This document shows positions 9,159-19,822 of a stretch of 64,000 bases of DNA, in pieces. Under the pieces are notes generated by a model that was not told where the DNA came from, did not search any database, and was given only the letters and a program-made list of their open reading frames with translations. The first letter of the stretch is position 1. The number at the start of each line of letters is the position of its first letter. The position numbers and the translations under genes were made by a program. The stretch comes from Microbacterium sp. Root166 (GTDB taxonomy: Bacteria; Actinomycetota; Actinomycetes; Actinomycetales; Microbacteriaceae): positions 1,565,241 to 1,629,240 of the forward strand of contig NZ_LMGL01000001.1 of assembly GCF_001427145.1 (NCBI RefSeq), in the 5' to 3' direction.

Positions 9159-10442
9159 ATGAGCGTCTTCACCCGCTCGCGCAAGGCAGCCCTCGGCACC
9201 ATTGCGCTCGCAGGCGCCTCCGCCCTCGTCCTCGCCGGCTGCGCCGGCGGTGGCACGGGCGGCGAGACCAGCGCACCCCCCACCGAGGAGCGCGACCTCG
9301 CCCTCAAGATCGGCACCATCCTGCCGCAGACGGGCAACCTGTCGTTCCTCGGACCGCCGGAGGAGGCAGGCGTCGGCCTCGCCGCCGCCGATGTCAACGA
9401 GGCATCCGGCGACACGGGCCTGACGATCGAGGACATCGTCTGGGGCGACTCGGGCGACACCGACAACAAGGCGTACGCGACCACCATCCAGACGCTGATC
9501 TCGGAGGGTGTCTCCGCCGCGATCGGCGCCGCTTCCTCGGGTGTCACGAAGCTGTTCCTCGACGACGCCGTCGCCGCGGGCATCATCACGTTCTCGCCGG
9601 CCAACACGTCGCTCGACTTCACGTCGTGGGACGACAACGGCCTGTACTGGCGCACCGCCCCCTCGGACACGCTCCAGGGCGAGGTGCTCGGCAACCTCGT
9701 GGCAGAAGACGGCCACGAGAACGTCGCAGTCCTGTACCTCAACGACTCGTACGGCACCGGCCTGAACGAGGTCTTCCAGGAGACCTTCACCGGCGCGGGC
9801 GGCACGATCGTCGAGGAGCAGTCCTACAACACCGGCGACACCTCGTTCGACGCGCAGATCAGCTCGCTGATGGCCTCGAACCCCGACGCCATCGTGCTGA
9901 TCACGTTCGACGAGATCTTCACCATCGGTCCGGCACTGCTGTCCGCGGGCTACCCCGCCGAGCAGCTGTACCTGGTCGACGGAAACCTGAAGAACTTCGG
10001 TGCGGACGCCAAGTGGCCGGCCGACGCCAGCATGGAAGGCGCCAAGGGCACCACTCCTGCCGGACCGCTCGAGGCCGACACCAGCTTCCAGGACCGTCTG
10101 AACGAGTGGTGGACGGGTGAGGGCAACACCGACCTGACCGACTTCTCGTACGCCAACGAGTCCTACGACGCGGTCATCCTGCTCGCGCTCGCCTCGCTCG
10201 CAGCCAACTCGACCGACCCGGCCGAGATCGCCGGCAAGCTCCAGGAAGTCTCTGGCGGCTCCGGTGAGGGCGAGAAGTGCGACAACTACGCCGACTGCGC
10301 AGCCATCATCCTCGGTGGTGGCACGGCCGACTACGACGGCTTCTCCGGCCCGATCACGCTCGACGAGAACGGTGACCCGACCGAGGCCACCGTCGGCATC
10401 TTCCAGTACGGTGCCGACAACAACTTCGAGCGCATCGGCTGA
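9159..10442 (+). CDS. livJ: Branched-chain amino-acid ABC transporter, substrate-binding lipoprotein
   Basis: 427 residues. A lipoprotein signal with lipobox LAGC near residue 30, a short Gly/Thr-rich linker, then a Leu/Ile/Val-type periplasmic-binding fold: KIGTILPQTGNLSFLGPP at its start, IGAASSGVTKLF, VLYLNDSYGTGLNEVF and YDAVILLALA. It would capture substrate outside the membrane for LivHMGF. AAGGAG lies 7 nt before ATG 9159. It is transcribed towards livF rather than with the rest of the system, and twin terminators separate the two units. The substrate may be broader than the name implies. Confidence 0.88.
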   Translation: MSVFTRSRKAALGTIALAGASALVLAGCAGGGTGGETSAPPTEERDLALKIGTILPQTGNLSFLGPPEEAGVGLAAADVNEASGDTGLTIEDIVWGDSGDTDNKAYATTIQTLISEGVSAAIGAASSGVTKLFLDDAVAAGIITFSPANTSLDFTSWDDNGLYWRTAPSDTLQGEVLGNLVAEDGHENVAVLYLNDSYGTGLNEVFQETFTGAGGTIVEEQSYNTGDTSFDAQISSLMASNPDAIVLITFDEIFTIGPALLSAGYPAEQLYLVDGNLKNFGADAKWPADASMEGAKGTTPAGPLEADTSFQDRLNEWWTGEGNTDLTDFSYANESYDAVILLALASLAANSTDPAEIAGKLQEVSGGSGEGEKCDNYADCAAIILGGGTADYDGFSGPITLDENGDPTEATVGIFQYGADNNFERIG

Positions 10443-10457
10443 GTCCCGCGCACGAAA

Positions 10458-10495
10458 GGAAGGGCCCCGGAGCGATCCGGGGCCCTTCCCCTTTG
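10458..10495. terminator. Terminator after livJ
   Basis: Perfect 14-bp stem (10458-10471 with 10476-10489), GCGA tetraloop, then CCTTTGT. Confidence 0.88.
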
Positions 10496-10505
10496 TCCAA
10501 GGGCA

Positions 10506-10545
10506 AAAGAGAAGAGCGGATGCCTCGGCATCCGCTCTTCTCTTT
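10506..10545. terminator. Bidirectional terminator between livJ and livF
   Basis: An 18-bp stem starting AAAGAGAAGAGC (10506-10523) pairs with 10528-10545, giving A- and T-rich outer ends in both directions. It serves convergent livF as well as livJ. Its core is again GGATGCC facing GGCATCC. Confidence 0.85.
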
Positions 10546-10559
10546 GCGCTGTGTGCGGG

Positions 10560-11350
<791 letters not shown>

Positions 11351-11354
<4 letters not shown>

Positions 11355-12382
11355 TTGTTCTCCTCCTCGGCGTCGGCGATCCCGGCCTCTTCGGCCTCTT
11401 TGATCTCCTCCAGCAGTTCTGCGGCCGACTCGTCGAGGTCGCCGGCGACGCGGCCGGTCACCACGCCGAGGTCGACGTCCTGGTGGCTGCCCAGGTAGGC
11501 GTCGATGACGGCCTTGTCCTGCATGACGGTCTCGGGCGGTCCCTCGGCCACGACTCGGCCTTCCGCCATCACGACGACCCAGTCGGCGATGTGGCGCACC
11601 ATGTGCATGTCGTGCTCGACGAAGAGCACCGTCATGCCGAGGTCCTTGAGATCCAGGATGTGATCCAGGAGCGACTCGGTCAGCGCCGGGTTCACGCCTG
11701 CCATGGGCTCGTCGAGCATCACCAGCGTGGGCGAGCTCATGAGCGCACGGGCCATCTCGAGCAGCTTGCGCTGGCCGCCCGACAGCGATGCCGCGTAGTC
11801 GTCGGCCTTCGCGTCGAGCTTGAAGCGCGCGAGCAGCTCCATGGCCTTCTCTTCGTTGGCGTCGTCCTGCTTGCGCCAGATCGCGGGGATGATGCTCGAG
11901 AGGAGCCGCTCGCCCTTCTGACCGGTCGCGCCGAGCTTCATGTTCTCGAGCACGGTGAGCAGCGACAGCGCCTTGGTGAGCTGGAACGTGCGCACCTGAC
12001 CCATGCGGGCGACCTTGAACGACGGGATGCCGGACAGGTTCTTGCCGTCGAACGACCACGTACCGCTGTTGGGCTTGTCGAAGCCGCACAGCAGGTTGAA
12101 CAGGGTCGTCTTGCCGGCGCCGTTGGGGCCGATGAGGGCGGTGATCGCTCCCCGAGGGATCTCGAGGTGCTCGACGTCGACGGCGGTCAGACCGCCGAAA
12201 CGCCGCGTGATGTTGTCGATCACCATGATGGGGTCGTTCTTGGCGACCCCCGGGACGGGCTCGCCCTTGGCCAGGCCTGTCGTCTTGGGGCGACGGATGC
12301 TGCCGGTGGTGGTGGCCGCCGGCGTCGAGCCGGTCACCGGCTCCACCGGCGTGCCGTCGCTCGAGGTGCCGTTATTTGACAA
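11351..12382 (-). CDS. livG: LivG, ABC transporter ATP-binding subunit
   Basis: 343 residues, longer than usual. A 50-residue Thr/Pro-rich N-terminal lead precedes the ATPase; GPNGAGKTTL, QVRTFQLTKAL, LSGGQRKLLEMARAL, LVMLDEPMAGVNP and FVEHDMHMV (switch histidine) are all present. After about residue 290 comes an acidic tail (SAAELLEEIKEAEEAG). TTG 12382 overlaps the end of livM by 11 bp; a later start after the lead cannot be excluded. Confidence 0.9.
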
Positions 12383-13349
12383 AGGTCAGCTCCCTCTTGT
12401 TTCCGAAGATGCCCTGCGGGCGGAAGATCACGATGAGCATGAGCGCGACACCCACCAGGATGAAGCGGAGCGTGCCGGCCTGCACCGACGACAGCGGCAG
12501 GATGCCGGAGTTCGCCAGGGCGGGGAGCACGTTGCCGAGGAAGCCCATGATCACCCAGAAGATGACCGAGCCGACGACGGGACCGAACACGGTCGCCGCA
12601 CCGCCGAGCAGCAGGATCGTCCAGATGAAGAACGTGAGCGAGGTCGTGTAGGTGGCGGGCACGACGGCCGAGGGGAGCGCGAAGACCACGCCGCCCAGAG
12701 CGCCGAAGATGCCACCGATGATGAGCGCCTGCATCTTGTAGGCGAAGACGTTCTTGCCGAGCGAGCGCACGGCGTCCTCGTCCTCGCGGATGCCCTTGAG
12801 CACGCGGCCCCACGGGCTGCGCATCAGCGCCCACACGAGGTAGACCGCGATGGCGAGCAGGATGATGCCGAACACGCGCACCCACAGCTGGTCGGCGGTC
12901 CACGTCCAGGGGCCGAAGCCGTACGTGCCTTCCGGGAACGGGTTTGCCGCGCGGAAGCCGGCGTGGTACCCGCCGAGTCCGTCCGCGGAGTTGGTCCACT
13001 CGTCGAACAGCTGAGTGGTCAGCGCCAGACGGACGATCTCGGCCGCGGCGATGGTGACGATGGCGAGATAGTCCGCCCGCAGTCGCAGCGTCGGGATGCC
13101 GAGGATGATCGCGAAGACCACCGAGGCGAGGCAGCCGACGATGATGCCGACCCACCACGGCCAGCCGAAGCTGAGGATGGAGATGGCGTAGCCGTACGCG
13201 CCGAGGGCCATGAAGCCCGCCATGCCGAAGTTGAGCAGGCCCGCGTATCCGAAGTGCACCGCGAGACCGGTCGCCGCCAGCGCGTACGCGATCGTCTCAG
13301 GGCTGAACAGCCAGTAGGCCGTGTTGTTGAGAATCTGTCCCCAATCCAT
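12372..13349 (-). CDS. livM: LivM, ABC transporter permease
   Basis: 325 residues with about eight to nine membrane helices. The ATPase-contacting loop is SPWGRVLKGIREDEDAVRSLG near residue 190, and the end VIFRPQGIFG is a LivM/LivH hallmark. GYAGLLNFGMAGFMALGAY near residue 35 is also typical. It forms the translocation path with LivH. It lies 3 bp downstream of livH. Confidence 0.93.
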   Translation of the reverse strand: MDWGQILNNTAYWLFSPETIAYALAATGLAVHFGYAGLLNFGMAGFMALGAYGYAISILSFGWPWWVGIIVGCLASVVFAIILGIPTLRLRADYLAIVTIAAAEIVRLALTTQLFDEWTNSADGLGGYHAGFRAANPFPEGTYGFGPWTWTADQLWVRVFGIILLAIAVYLVWALMRSPWGRVLKGIREDEDAVRSLGKNVFAYKMQALIIGGIFGALGGVVFALPSAVVPATYTTSLTFFIWTILLLGGAATVFGPVVGSVIFWVIMGFLGNVLPALANSGILPLSSVQAGTLRFILVGVALMLIVIFRPQGIFGNKRELTFVK

Positions 13350-13352
13350 GGC

Positions 13353-14720
13353 CTAGCCCAGCCTCTCTTTACGGCCCAGCAGGCCTTGCGGCCTCACCAG
13401 GAGGATGATGATCAGCACAGCCAGAGCTCCGACGTACTTCATGTCCGGCGGGATGCCGAGCAGGGTGGATAGTTCGACCAGGATGCCGACGATCAGCGAG
13501 CCGATGAGCGCGCCGAACGCGGTACCGAGGCCGCCGAGGGTGACCGCGGCGAAGATGAGCAGCAGCACCTGCACGCCCATGTCCCACTTGATGCCGGGGC
13601 GGAAGTAGGCCCACAGCACACCGGCGACGGCGGCGAGAGCGGCCGAGAGCACCCACACGATGCGGATGACTCGGTCGACGTTGATACCAGACGCGGCGGC
13701 GAGGCCGGGGTTGTCGGAGATCGCGCGGGTGGCCTTGCCGATGCGGGTGCGCAGCAGCCAGTAGGCGACGGCCAGCAGCAGGACGATCGAGACGCCCATG
13801 GAGAGGACGTCGATCCACGAGACGGCGATGGGGCCGATGCGGATGTCGCGCGATGCGCCGGCGCCGGGCAGCTGGTACGTGCCACCGCCGATGAAGAACT
13901 GGTAGGTGTAGCGGATCGCGAGCGACAGGCCGATGCTCACGATCATGAGCTGGACCAGCCCGAGACCTCGTCGCCTCAGTGGTCGCCAGAGACCGGCATC
14001 CAGGACCCAGCCGAAGGCTGCGCCGAAGAGGATGACGATCGGGATGACGATCCACATCGGCAGGCCGATGTTGGCGAAGATCAGCGCGATGATGGCGCCG
14101 TACGTCAGCATCTCGGCGTGGGCGAAGTTGGTCAGGCCCGTCGTGCCGAAGATCAGCGAGACGCCGACGGCGGCGAGCGCCAGGAGCAGGCCGAAGTTGA
14201 GGCCGCTGACGAGGCGCTCGGCGAGCTGATCGAGGAACGAGGTCGTCAGCCGCTCGCCCTCGCCGAGGAAGAGGTTGATGATCTTCGTGCCGGTGGCGCC
14301 GAAGGCGACGTCGAACGACGCGGTCGTCCCGGACTTCGGCTGCGTGCCCTCCGGCAGCAGCGCGGCGTCGACGATGACGCCGTCCGGGAGGGTGTCCTCG
14401 TCGACCGTGAGGACGTACTCCTCTTTCTCGGGCACGTAGAGACGCCACTTGCCCTCGGCGTTGGTGACGGTCTCGGCTTCGAAGCCGTTGCCCTCGATCG
14501 TCATGGTCACGCCTTCGACGGGCTCACCGTCGAAGGTGATGACGCCGCCGAAGTAGAAACCGGTCTGCTCTTGATCGCCGCCGGGGGTGTCTGGCGCCTC
14601 TGCGGACGCATGCGCGCCCGTCGGCGAAGCGAGCAGCACCATCGCGGCTGCCATCAGCACACCGATGAGGACGACCACCCAACGGGCGTAACTCCTCGCG
14701 GTCACAGTCGTAGGACCCAC
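13353..14720 (-). CDS. livH: LivH permease with an added N-terminal extracytoplasmic domain
   Basis: About 455 residues against roughly 290-300 for ordinary LivH. Residues 10-40 are a signal-like helix (VVVLIGVLMAAAMVLLAS, then AHASA). Residues 50-130 look like a small beta-sandwich of the carboxypeptidase-regulatory or transthyretin-like type (GVITFDGEPVEGVTMTIEG, NAEGKWRLYVP). From about 150 it is a normal permease: FGTTGLTNFAHAEML, IGKATRAISDNPGLAAASG and VRPQGLLGRKE. GTG 14720 has GGAGG 4 nt before it. The role of the extra domain, presumably outside the membrane, is unknown. Confidence 0.88.
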   Translation of the reverse strand: MGPTTVTARSYARWVVVLIGVLMAAAMVLLASPTGAHASAEAPDTPGGDQEQTGFYFGGVITFDGEPVEGVTMTIEGNGFEAETVTNAEGKWRLYVPEKEEYVLTVDEDTLPDGVIVDAALLPEGTQPKSGTTASFDVAFGATGTKIINLFLGEGERLTTSFLDQLAERLVSGLNFGLLLALAAVGVSLIFGTTGLTNFAHAEMLTYGAIIALIFANIGLPMWIVIPIVILFGAAFGWVLDAGLWRPLRRRGLGLVQLMIVSIGLSLAIRYTYQFFIGGGTYQLPGAGASRDIRIGPIAVSWIDVLSMGVSIVLLLAVAYWLLRTRIGKATRAISDNPGLAAASGINVDRVIRIVWVLSAALAAVAGVLWAYFRPGIKWDMGVQVLLLIFAAVTLGGLGTAFGALIGSLIVGILVELSTLLGIPPDMKYVGALAVLIIILLVRPQGLLGRKERLG

Positions 14721-14795
14721 AAAACCTCCAGTAGCGGCACCACGCGTCACCGAAGCTCGGGTCGCATCGGCCGTGAGACGACAGTACGAATCTAA

Positions 14796-16475
<1,680 letters not shown>

Positions 16476-16490
16476 GGCTGACGTCGTCGC

Positions 16491-16496
16491 TAGCCT
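16491..16496 (+). promoter_or_regulatory. -10 hexamer TAGCCT of the TMEM175-like gene
   Basis: TAGCCT, 6 nt, ATG 16503: leaderless layout in the 27-bp gap after guaB. Confidence 0.55.
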
Positions 16497-16502
16497 GACA
16501 GC

Positions 16503-17126
16503 ATGATCCGGCAGCGACGGCATCCCGCCGCCACGCAGCGCACCGCGCGGCTGGAGGCGTTCACCGACGGCGTCTTCGCGATCGCGGCGACGCTGCTGGT
16601 GCTCGATCTGACGATGCATCCGCTCGGCGACGCGAGCACCGATGCCGGCCTCTGGGCGGCCCTGCTCGACATGTGGCCGCTGTTCCTCAACTTCGCCCTC
16701 AGCTTCGTGCTGCTGTGCCTGCTGTGGATGACGCACGTCCAGCAGTTCGAGCACGTGGCCCGCGTCGACGCCATGATGATCTGGCTCAACAACGCGCGGC
16801 TGCTGTTCATCGTGCTCGTCCCGTTCGCCACCGGTCTCACCACCGAGTTCTCGGACGAACTGGCCGGCAGGATGGCCATGCCGGTGACGTTCTTCCTGGC
16901 GATCCTGTGCAGTCGCCTGCAGTGGCTTTGGGCGACCCGCCATCGCGAGGTGATGCTTCCCGATCTCACCGACGCCCAGGCTCGCGCCTACGGCCGCGGC
17001 GCGACCAGCGCTCTGGTCATCGCGGCACTGGTCGTTGCGCTGTCGCCCCTCATCGGGTCCGCCGCCTTCCTGCTGTTCCTCTTCGACGGCGTCCTGACCC
17101 GGCTGCTGCGCAGACAGGGCGACTGA
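16503..17126 (+). CDS. TMEM175-family (DUF1211) putative potassium channel
   Basis: 207 residues, six predicted membrane helices. The family signature RxxxFxDGVFAIA is visible as RLEAFTDGVFAIA at residues 15-27, followed by TLLVLDL; WMTHVQQFEHV marks the third-helix region. Bacterial TMEM175 proteins assemble as tetramers and conduct K+ with modest selectivity. It has its own leaderless start, so it need not be co-expressed with guaB. It converges with the MFS gene 40 bp away. Confidence 0.82.
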   Translation: MIRQRRHPAATQRTARLEAFTDGVFAIAATLLVLDLTMHPLGDASTDAGLWAALLDMWPLFLNFALSFVLLCLLWMTHVQQFEHVARVDAMMIWLNNARLLFIVLVPFATGLTTEFSDELAGRMAMPVTFFLAILCSRLQWLWATRHREVMLPDLTDAQARAYGRGATSALVIAALVVALSPLIGSAAFLLFLFDGVLTRLLRRQGD

Positions 17127-17165
17127 CGCGACCGGATGCCGCGCCCGCCGCCCTTTCGCGGGTGA

Positions 17166-18620
17166 TCAGCCGACGGGCTGCAGCTCGGCCGCGTCTTCTG
17201 CCGACGCCGGGGCCGCGGCATCCGCTGTCGTGCTCGACCGTCCCGACGGCAGCCACAGCGCGGCGATCGTCGCGGCGAGGAGCACCGCCGCGCCCGTGAA
17301 GACGGCCGGTCGCGCCGCGTCGACGTAGAGCTCCGGGGTGAGGGCGCCGCCGGCGCTCACGAAGATCGCGGTCATCACGGCCGTGCCGAGGGCGACGCCG
17401 AGTTCACGCACGGTCGAATTGACCCCGGACGCCTTCGCGTGGTCGATCAGGCCGAGCGTCGCGAGCAGCGCCGTCGCCGAGGGGGCGAAGACGAGTGCCA
17501 TGCCCACGCCGGCCATGACGAACGGCACGATCAGCGCGGGGTAGTCGAGGTCGGTGGACATGATCGTCGCGATCCACGCGAGGGCGATCGCCTGCAGCCC
17601 GAGGCCGGTCACCATGAGCACGCGCGTGCCGATCCGCGGCGCGAGCATGCCGGCGATCGGCGCCACGAACATCGGCGCGAGCGTCCACGGCGTCGTCTGC
17701 AGCGCGGCCTCGAACGGCGTCGAGCCCTGCACGACCTGAAGGTACTGGATCAGGATGAACACCGCGCCGAACGTGCCGAAGCTGAACGCGAAGCCGATGA
17801 TGTTCGTGACCGAGAACGAGCGGTCGCGGAAGAGCCGCAGCGGCACGAGCGGAGCCTTGGTGCGGGTCTGCCACCACAGGAACGCGGCCAGCAGCGCGGT
17901 GCCGAGCACGATCTCGGTGATGACCCCCGCGGAGTCCCAGCCGTCGTCGTTGCCGCGGACGATGGCGTGCACGAGCGCCAGCACGCCCGCCGCGGCGAGC
18001 ACGGCTCCGGGCACGTCGATCCGCACGCGGGCGCCGAAGTCGTTGCGCAGCACGACGAGCGCCAGCGGGATCGCGATGATCGCGACGGGCACGTTGATCC
18101 AGAAGATCGCCTGCCAGTCCCAGCCCTCCATGATGGCTCCGCCGACGAGGGGTCCGACCGCGACGCCGAGGCCCGAGATTCCGCCCCAAATGCCGATGGC
18201 CAGGGGCCGGCGCTCGGCCGGGACGGCGCCACTGAGCAGGGCAAGCGACAGCGGCAGGACGCCGGCCCCGCCGAGGCCCTGGATCGCCCGCGCCGCGATG
18301 AGCTGGCCGGGGTCGGTGCTCAGCGCGGCCAGCACGGAGCCGAGGCCGAACACCGCGATGCCGATCGCGAAGACGGTGCGGCGCCCGAAGCGGTCGCCGA
18401 GGGCTGAGGCCACCAGGATCGCCGCGGCGAAGGTGAGCGTGTACGCGTTGACGAACCACTGCAGCTCCTCGACCGAGGCGCCCATCTGCTCGTGCAGCAC
18501 GGGGAGCGCGTTCGTCATCACGAGGTTGTCGAGCGTGGCCATGAACATCGGGAGGGATGCCGCGGCGATGACCAGTGCGAACGGTCTGGCCCGGCGAAGG
18601 GAAGGGGTCTGGGTAGTCAC
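17166..18620 (-). CDS. MFS drug:H+ antiporter, DHA2 (EmrB/QacA) type
   Basis: 484 residues, about 14 helices. DHA2 markers: LDNLVMTNALPVL in helix 1, LQWFVNAYTLTFAAAIL, GDRFGRRTVF in loop 2-3, and motif C-like GPLVGGAIM with WIFWINVP-like IFWINVPVAII. It probably exports hydrophobic or cationic toxic compounds. GTG 18620 faces a TetR gene, with two similar palindromes in the 95-bp gap, so TetR control and drug induction are likely. Confidence 0.88.
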   Translation of the reverse strand: MTTQTPSLRRARPFALVIAAASLPMFMATLDNLVMTNALPVLHEQMGASVEELQWFVNAYTLTFAAAILVASALGDRFGRRTVFAIGIAVFGLGSVLAALSTDPGQLIAARAIQGLGGAGVLPLSLALLSGAVPAERRPLAIGIWGGISGLGVAVGPLVGGAIMEGWDWQAIFWINVPVAIIAIPLALVVLRNDFGARVRIDVPGAVLAAAGVLALVHAIVRGNDDGWDSAGVITEIVLGTALLAAFLWWQTRTKAPLVPLRLFRDRSFSVTNIIGFAFSFGTFGAVFILIQYLQVVQGSTPFEAALQTTPWTLAPMFVAPIAGMLAPRIGTRVLMVTGLGLQAIALAWIATIMSTDLDYPALIVPFVMAGVGMALVFAPSATALLATLGLIDHAKASGVNSTVRELGVALGTAVMTAIFVSAGGALTPELYVDAARPAVFTGAAVLLAATIAALWLPSGRSSTTADAAAPASAEDAAELQPVG

Positions 18621-18633
18621 GAGGGTCTCCAGT

Positions 18634-18651
18634 AGTAATTGGATGATTACT
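18634..18651. promoter_or_regulatory. Probable TetR operator 1
   Basis: AGTAAT-N6-ATTACT, a perfect 6-bp inverted repeat, 14 bp from the MFS start. Confidence 0.7.
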
Positions 18652-18666
18652 TACGAGGATCAATGT

Positions 18667-18684
18667 AGTAATCGACTGATTACA
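18667..18684. promoter_or_regulatory. Probable TetR operator 2
   Basis: AGTAAT-N6-ATTACA, the same palindrome with one end base changed, 33 bp from operator 1. It overlaps a weak -35 (TTACAA) for the tetR promoter. Confidence 0.7.
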
Positions 18685-18703
18685 AAGTCAAGTCATCCGC
18701 TGA

Positions 18704-18709
18704 TAACCT
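18704..18709 (+). promoter_or_regulatory. -10 hexamer TAACCT of the tetR gene
   Basis: TAACCT, 6 nt, ATG 18716. This spacing selects ATG 18716 over GTG 18710. Confidence 0.6.
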
Positions 18710-18715
18710 GTGACC

Positions 18716-19357
18716 ATGACTCCTTCGAGCTCGGACGTCGCCGTCGAGCAACCTGTCGCAGACCCGGTCAAGCGGCTCTCCTCGGATGCCCGCCGCCTCC
18801 AGATCCTGCGCGCGGCGCTCGCCGTGTTCGGCGCCCGCGGCTACGAGGGCGCGACGACCGACGAGGTCGCCCGCGCCGCCGGGGTCAGCCAGCCGTACGT
18901 CGTGCGCCTGTTCGGGACCAAGGAGGCGCTCTTCCTCGCGACGATCGAGGACGCCCTCGCGCGGATGCTCGCCGGCTTCCGCGCGGCGCTCGCTGACGAC
19001 AGCGAGGAGCCCGTCGGCAAGCGCATCGGCCAGGCGTACGTCGAACTGCTCGAGATCCGCGGGCTGCACCAGACGCTGGCCTACGCGTACCTCATGGGGA
19101 GCCACCCCACCATCGGGCCGGCCGCCCGCCGCGGGTTCGCCACGATGTGGCGCTTCATGCGCGACGAGATGGGCCTGGATGCCGACGAGGCGCGCTCCTT
19201 CATGGCCGAGGGCATGCTCATCAGCACGATGATCGGGCTGCGCCTGGTGGACGACTACGGGTCGGATCCGCAGATCACCGAGCTGTTCCGCTCGTGCTTC
19301 CCCACCGAGCTCCCGCACGTCCTCGACCTGGTTCCCCGCGGCGCCGAGCCCTGGTGA
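18716..19357 (+). CDS. TetR/AcrR-family repressor, likely of the facing MFS pump
   Basis: 213 residues. The helix-turn-helix lies at about residues 25-70 (QILRAALAVFGARGYEGATTDEVARAAGVSQPYVVRLFGTKEALFL region), with tyrosine-type contact PYVVRLF. The C-terminal ligand domain is about 140 residues and resembles no group I can name. Divergence from the pump with duplicated palindromes between is the classic self-regulating arrangement. Confidence 0.88.
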   Translation: MTPSSSDVAVEQPVADPVKRLSSDARRLQILRAALAVFGARGYEGATTDEVARAAGVSQPYVVRLFGTKEALFLATIEDALARMLAGFRAALADDSEEPVGKRIGQAYVELLEIRGLHQTLAYAYLMGSHPTIGPAARRGFATMWRFMRDEMGLDADEARSFMAEGMLISTMIGLRLVDDYGSDPQITELFRSCFPTELPHVLDLVPRGAEPW

Positions 19358-19398
19358 TCTCGGCGCCATAAGAGCCTCCGAGGGGCGCGCGTCAGCAA

Positions 19399-19453
19399 GC
19401 CGGGGGTCTGGGGCGGAGCCCCAGAAAGGGATGACGGATGCCGGACCCCCGGC
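19399..19453. repeat. Nested palindrome upstream of the DUF2277 gene
   Basis: Outer arms GCCGGGGGTC (19399-19408) and GACCCCCGGC (19444-19453) enclose an inner hairpin TCTGGGGC-GGA-GCCCCAGA. It may end tetR transcription; it also abuts the DUF2277 promoter. Confidence 0.55.
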
Positions 19454-19454
19454 G

Positions 19455-19460
19455 TATCGT
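19455..19460 (+). promoter_or_regulatory. -10 hexamer TATCGT of the DUF2277 gene
   Basis: TATCGT, 7 nt, ATG 19468; this spacing selects the start MCRNIHT. Confidence 0.5.
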
Positions 19461-19467
19461 CGGGGGC

Positions 19468-19746
19468 ATGTGCCGGAACATCCACACGCTCCACAACTTC
19501 GAGCCCGCCGCGTCCTCGGACGAAGTGCACGCCGCCGCGCTCCAGTACGTCCGCAAGATCGCGGGCACGACCAAGCCGTCGAAGGCGAACCAGGAGGCGT
19601 TCGACCGCGCCGTCCACGAGATCGCGCACATCACGCAGCACCTGCTGGACGATCTCGTCGCCGTCGCGCCGCCGAAGAACCGCGAAGAGGAAGCCGAGAA
19701 GGCCCGCGCCCGCGCGATCAAGTCCGGCCGGTACGCCGCGGCCTGA
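19468..19746 (+). CDS. DUF2277 family protein
   Basis: 92 residues. It begins MCRNIHTLHNFEP and continues ALQYVRKIAGTTKPSKANQ, both near-invariant in DUF2277, a small bacterial family without an assigned role. The tail is Arg/Lys/Glu-rich and helical. The family's conserved N-terminal Cys-Arg-Asn suggests a metal or nucleic-acid site, but nothing is proven. Confidence 0.85.
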   Translation: MCRNIHTLHNFEPAASSDEVHAAALQYVRKIAGTTKPSKANQEAFDRAVHEIAHITQHLLDDLVAVAPPKNREEEAEKARARAIKSGRYAAA

Positions 19747-19822
19747 CGCGACGCGCGGGAGCCGATAGTCTGGTCGGCTCCCCGAACGGCGATGGATGCC
19801 GCACGGAGCAGACAGGATCACC

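Noticed and set aside
12003..13472. A 489-codon plus-strand frame
   Set aside because: Antisense to livG and livM; its content mirrors the permease codons.
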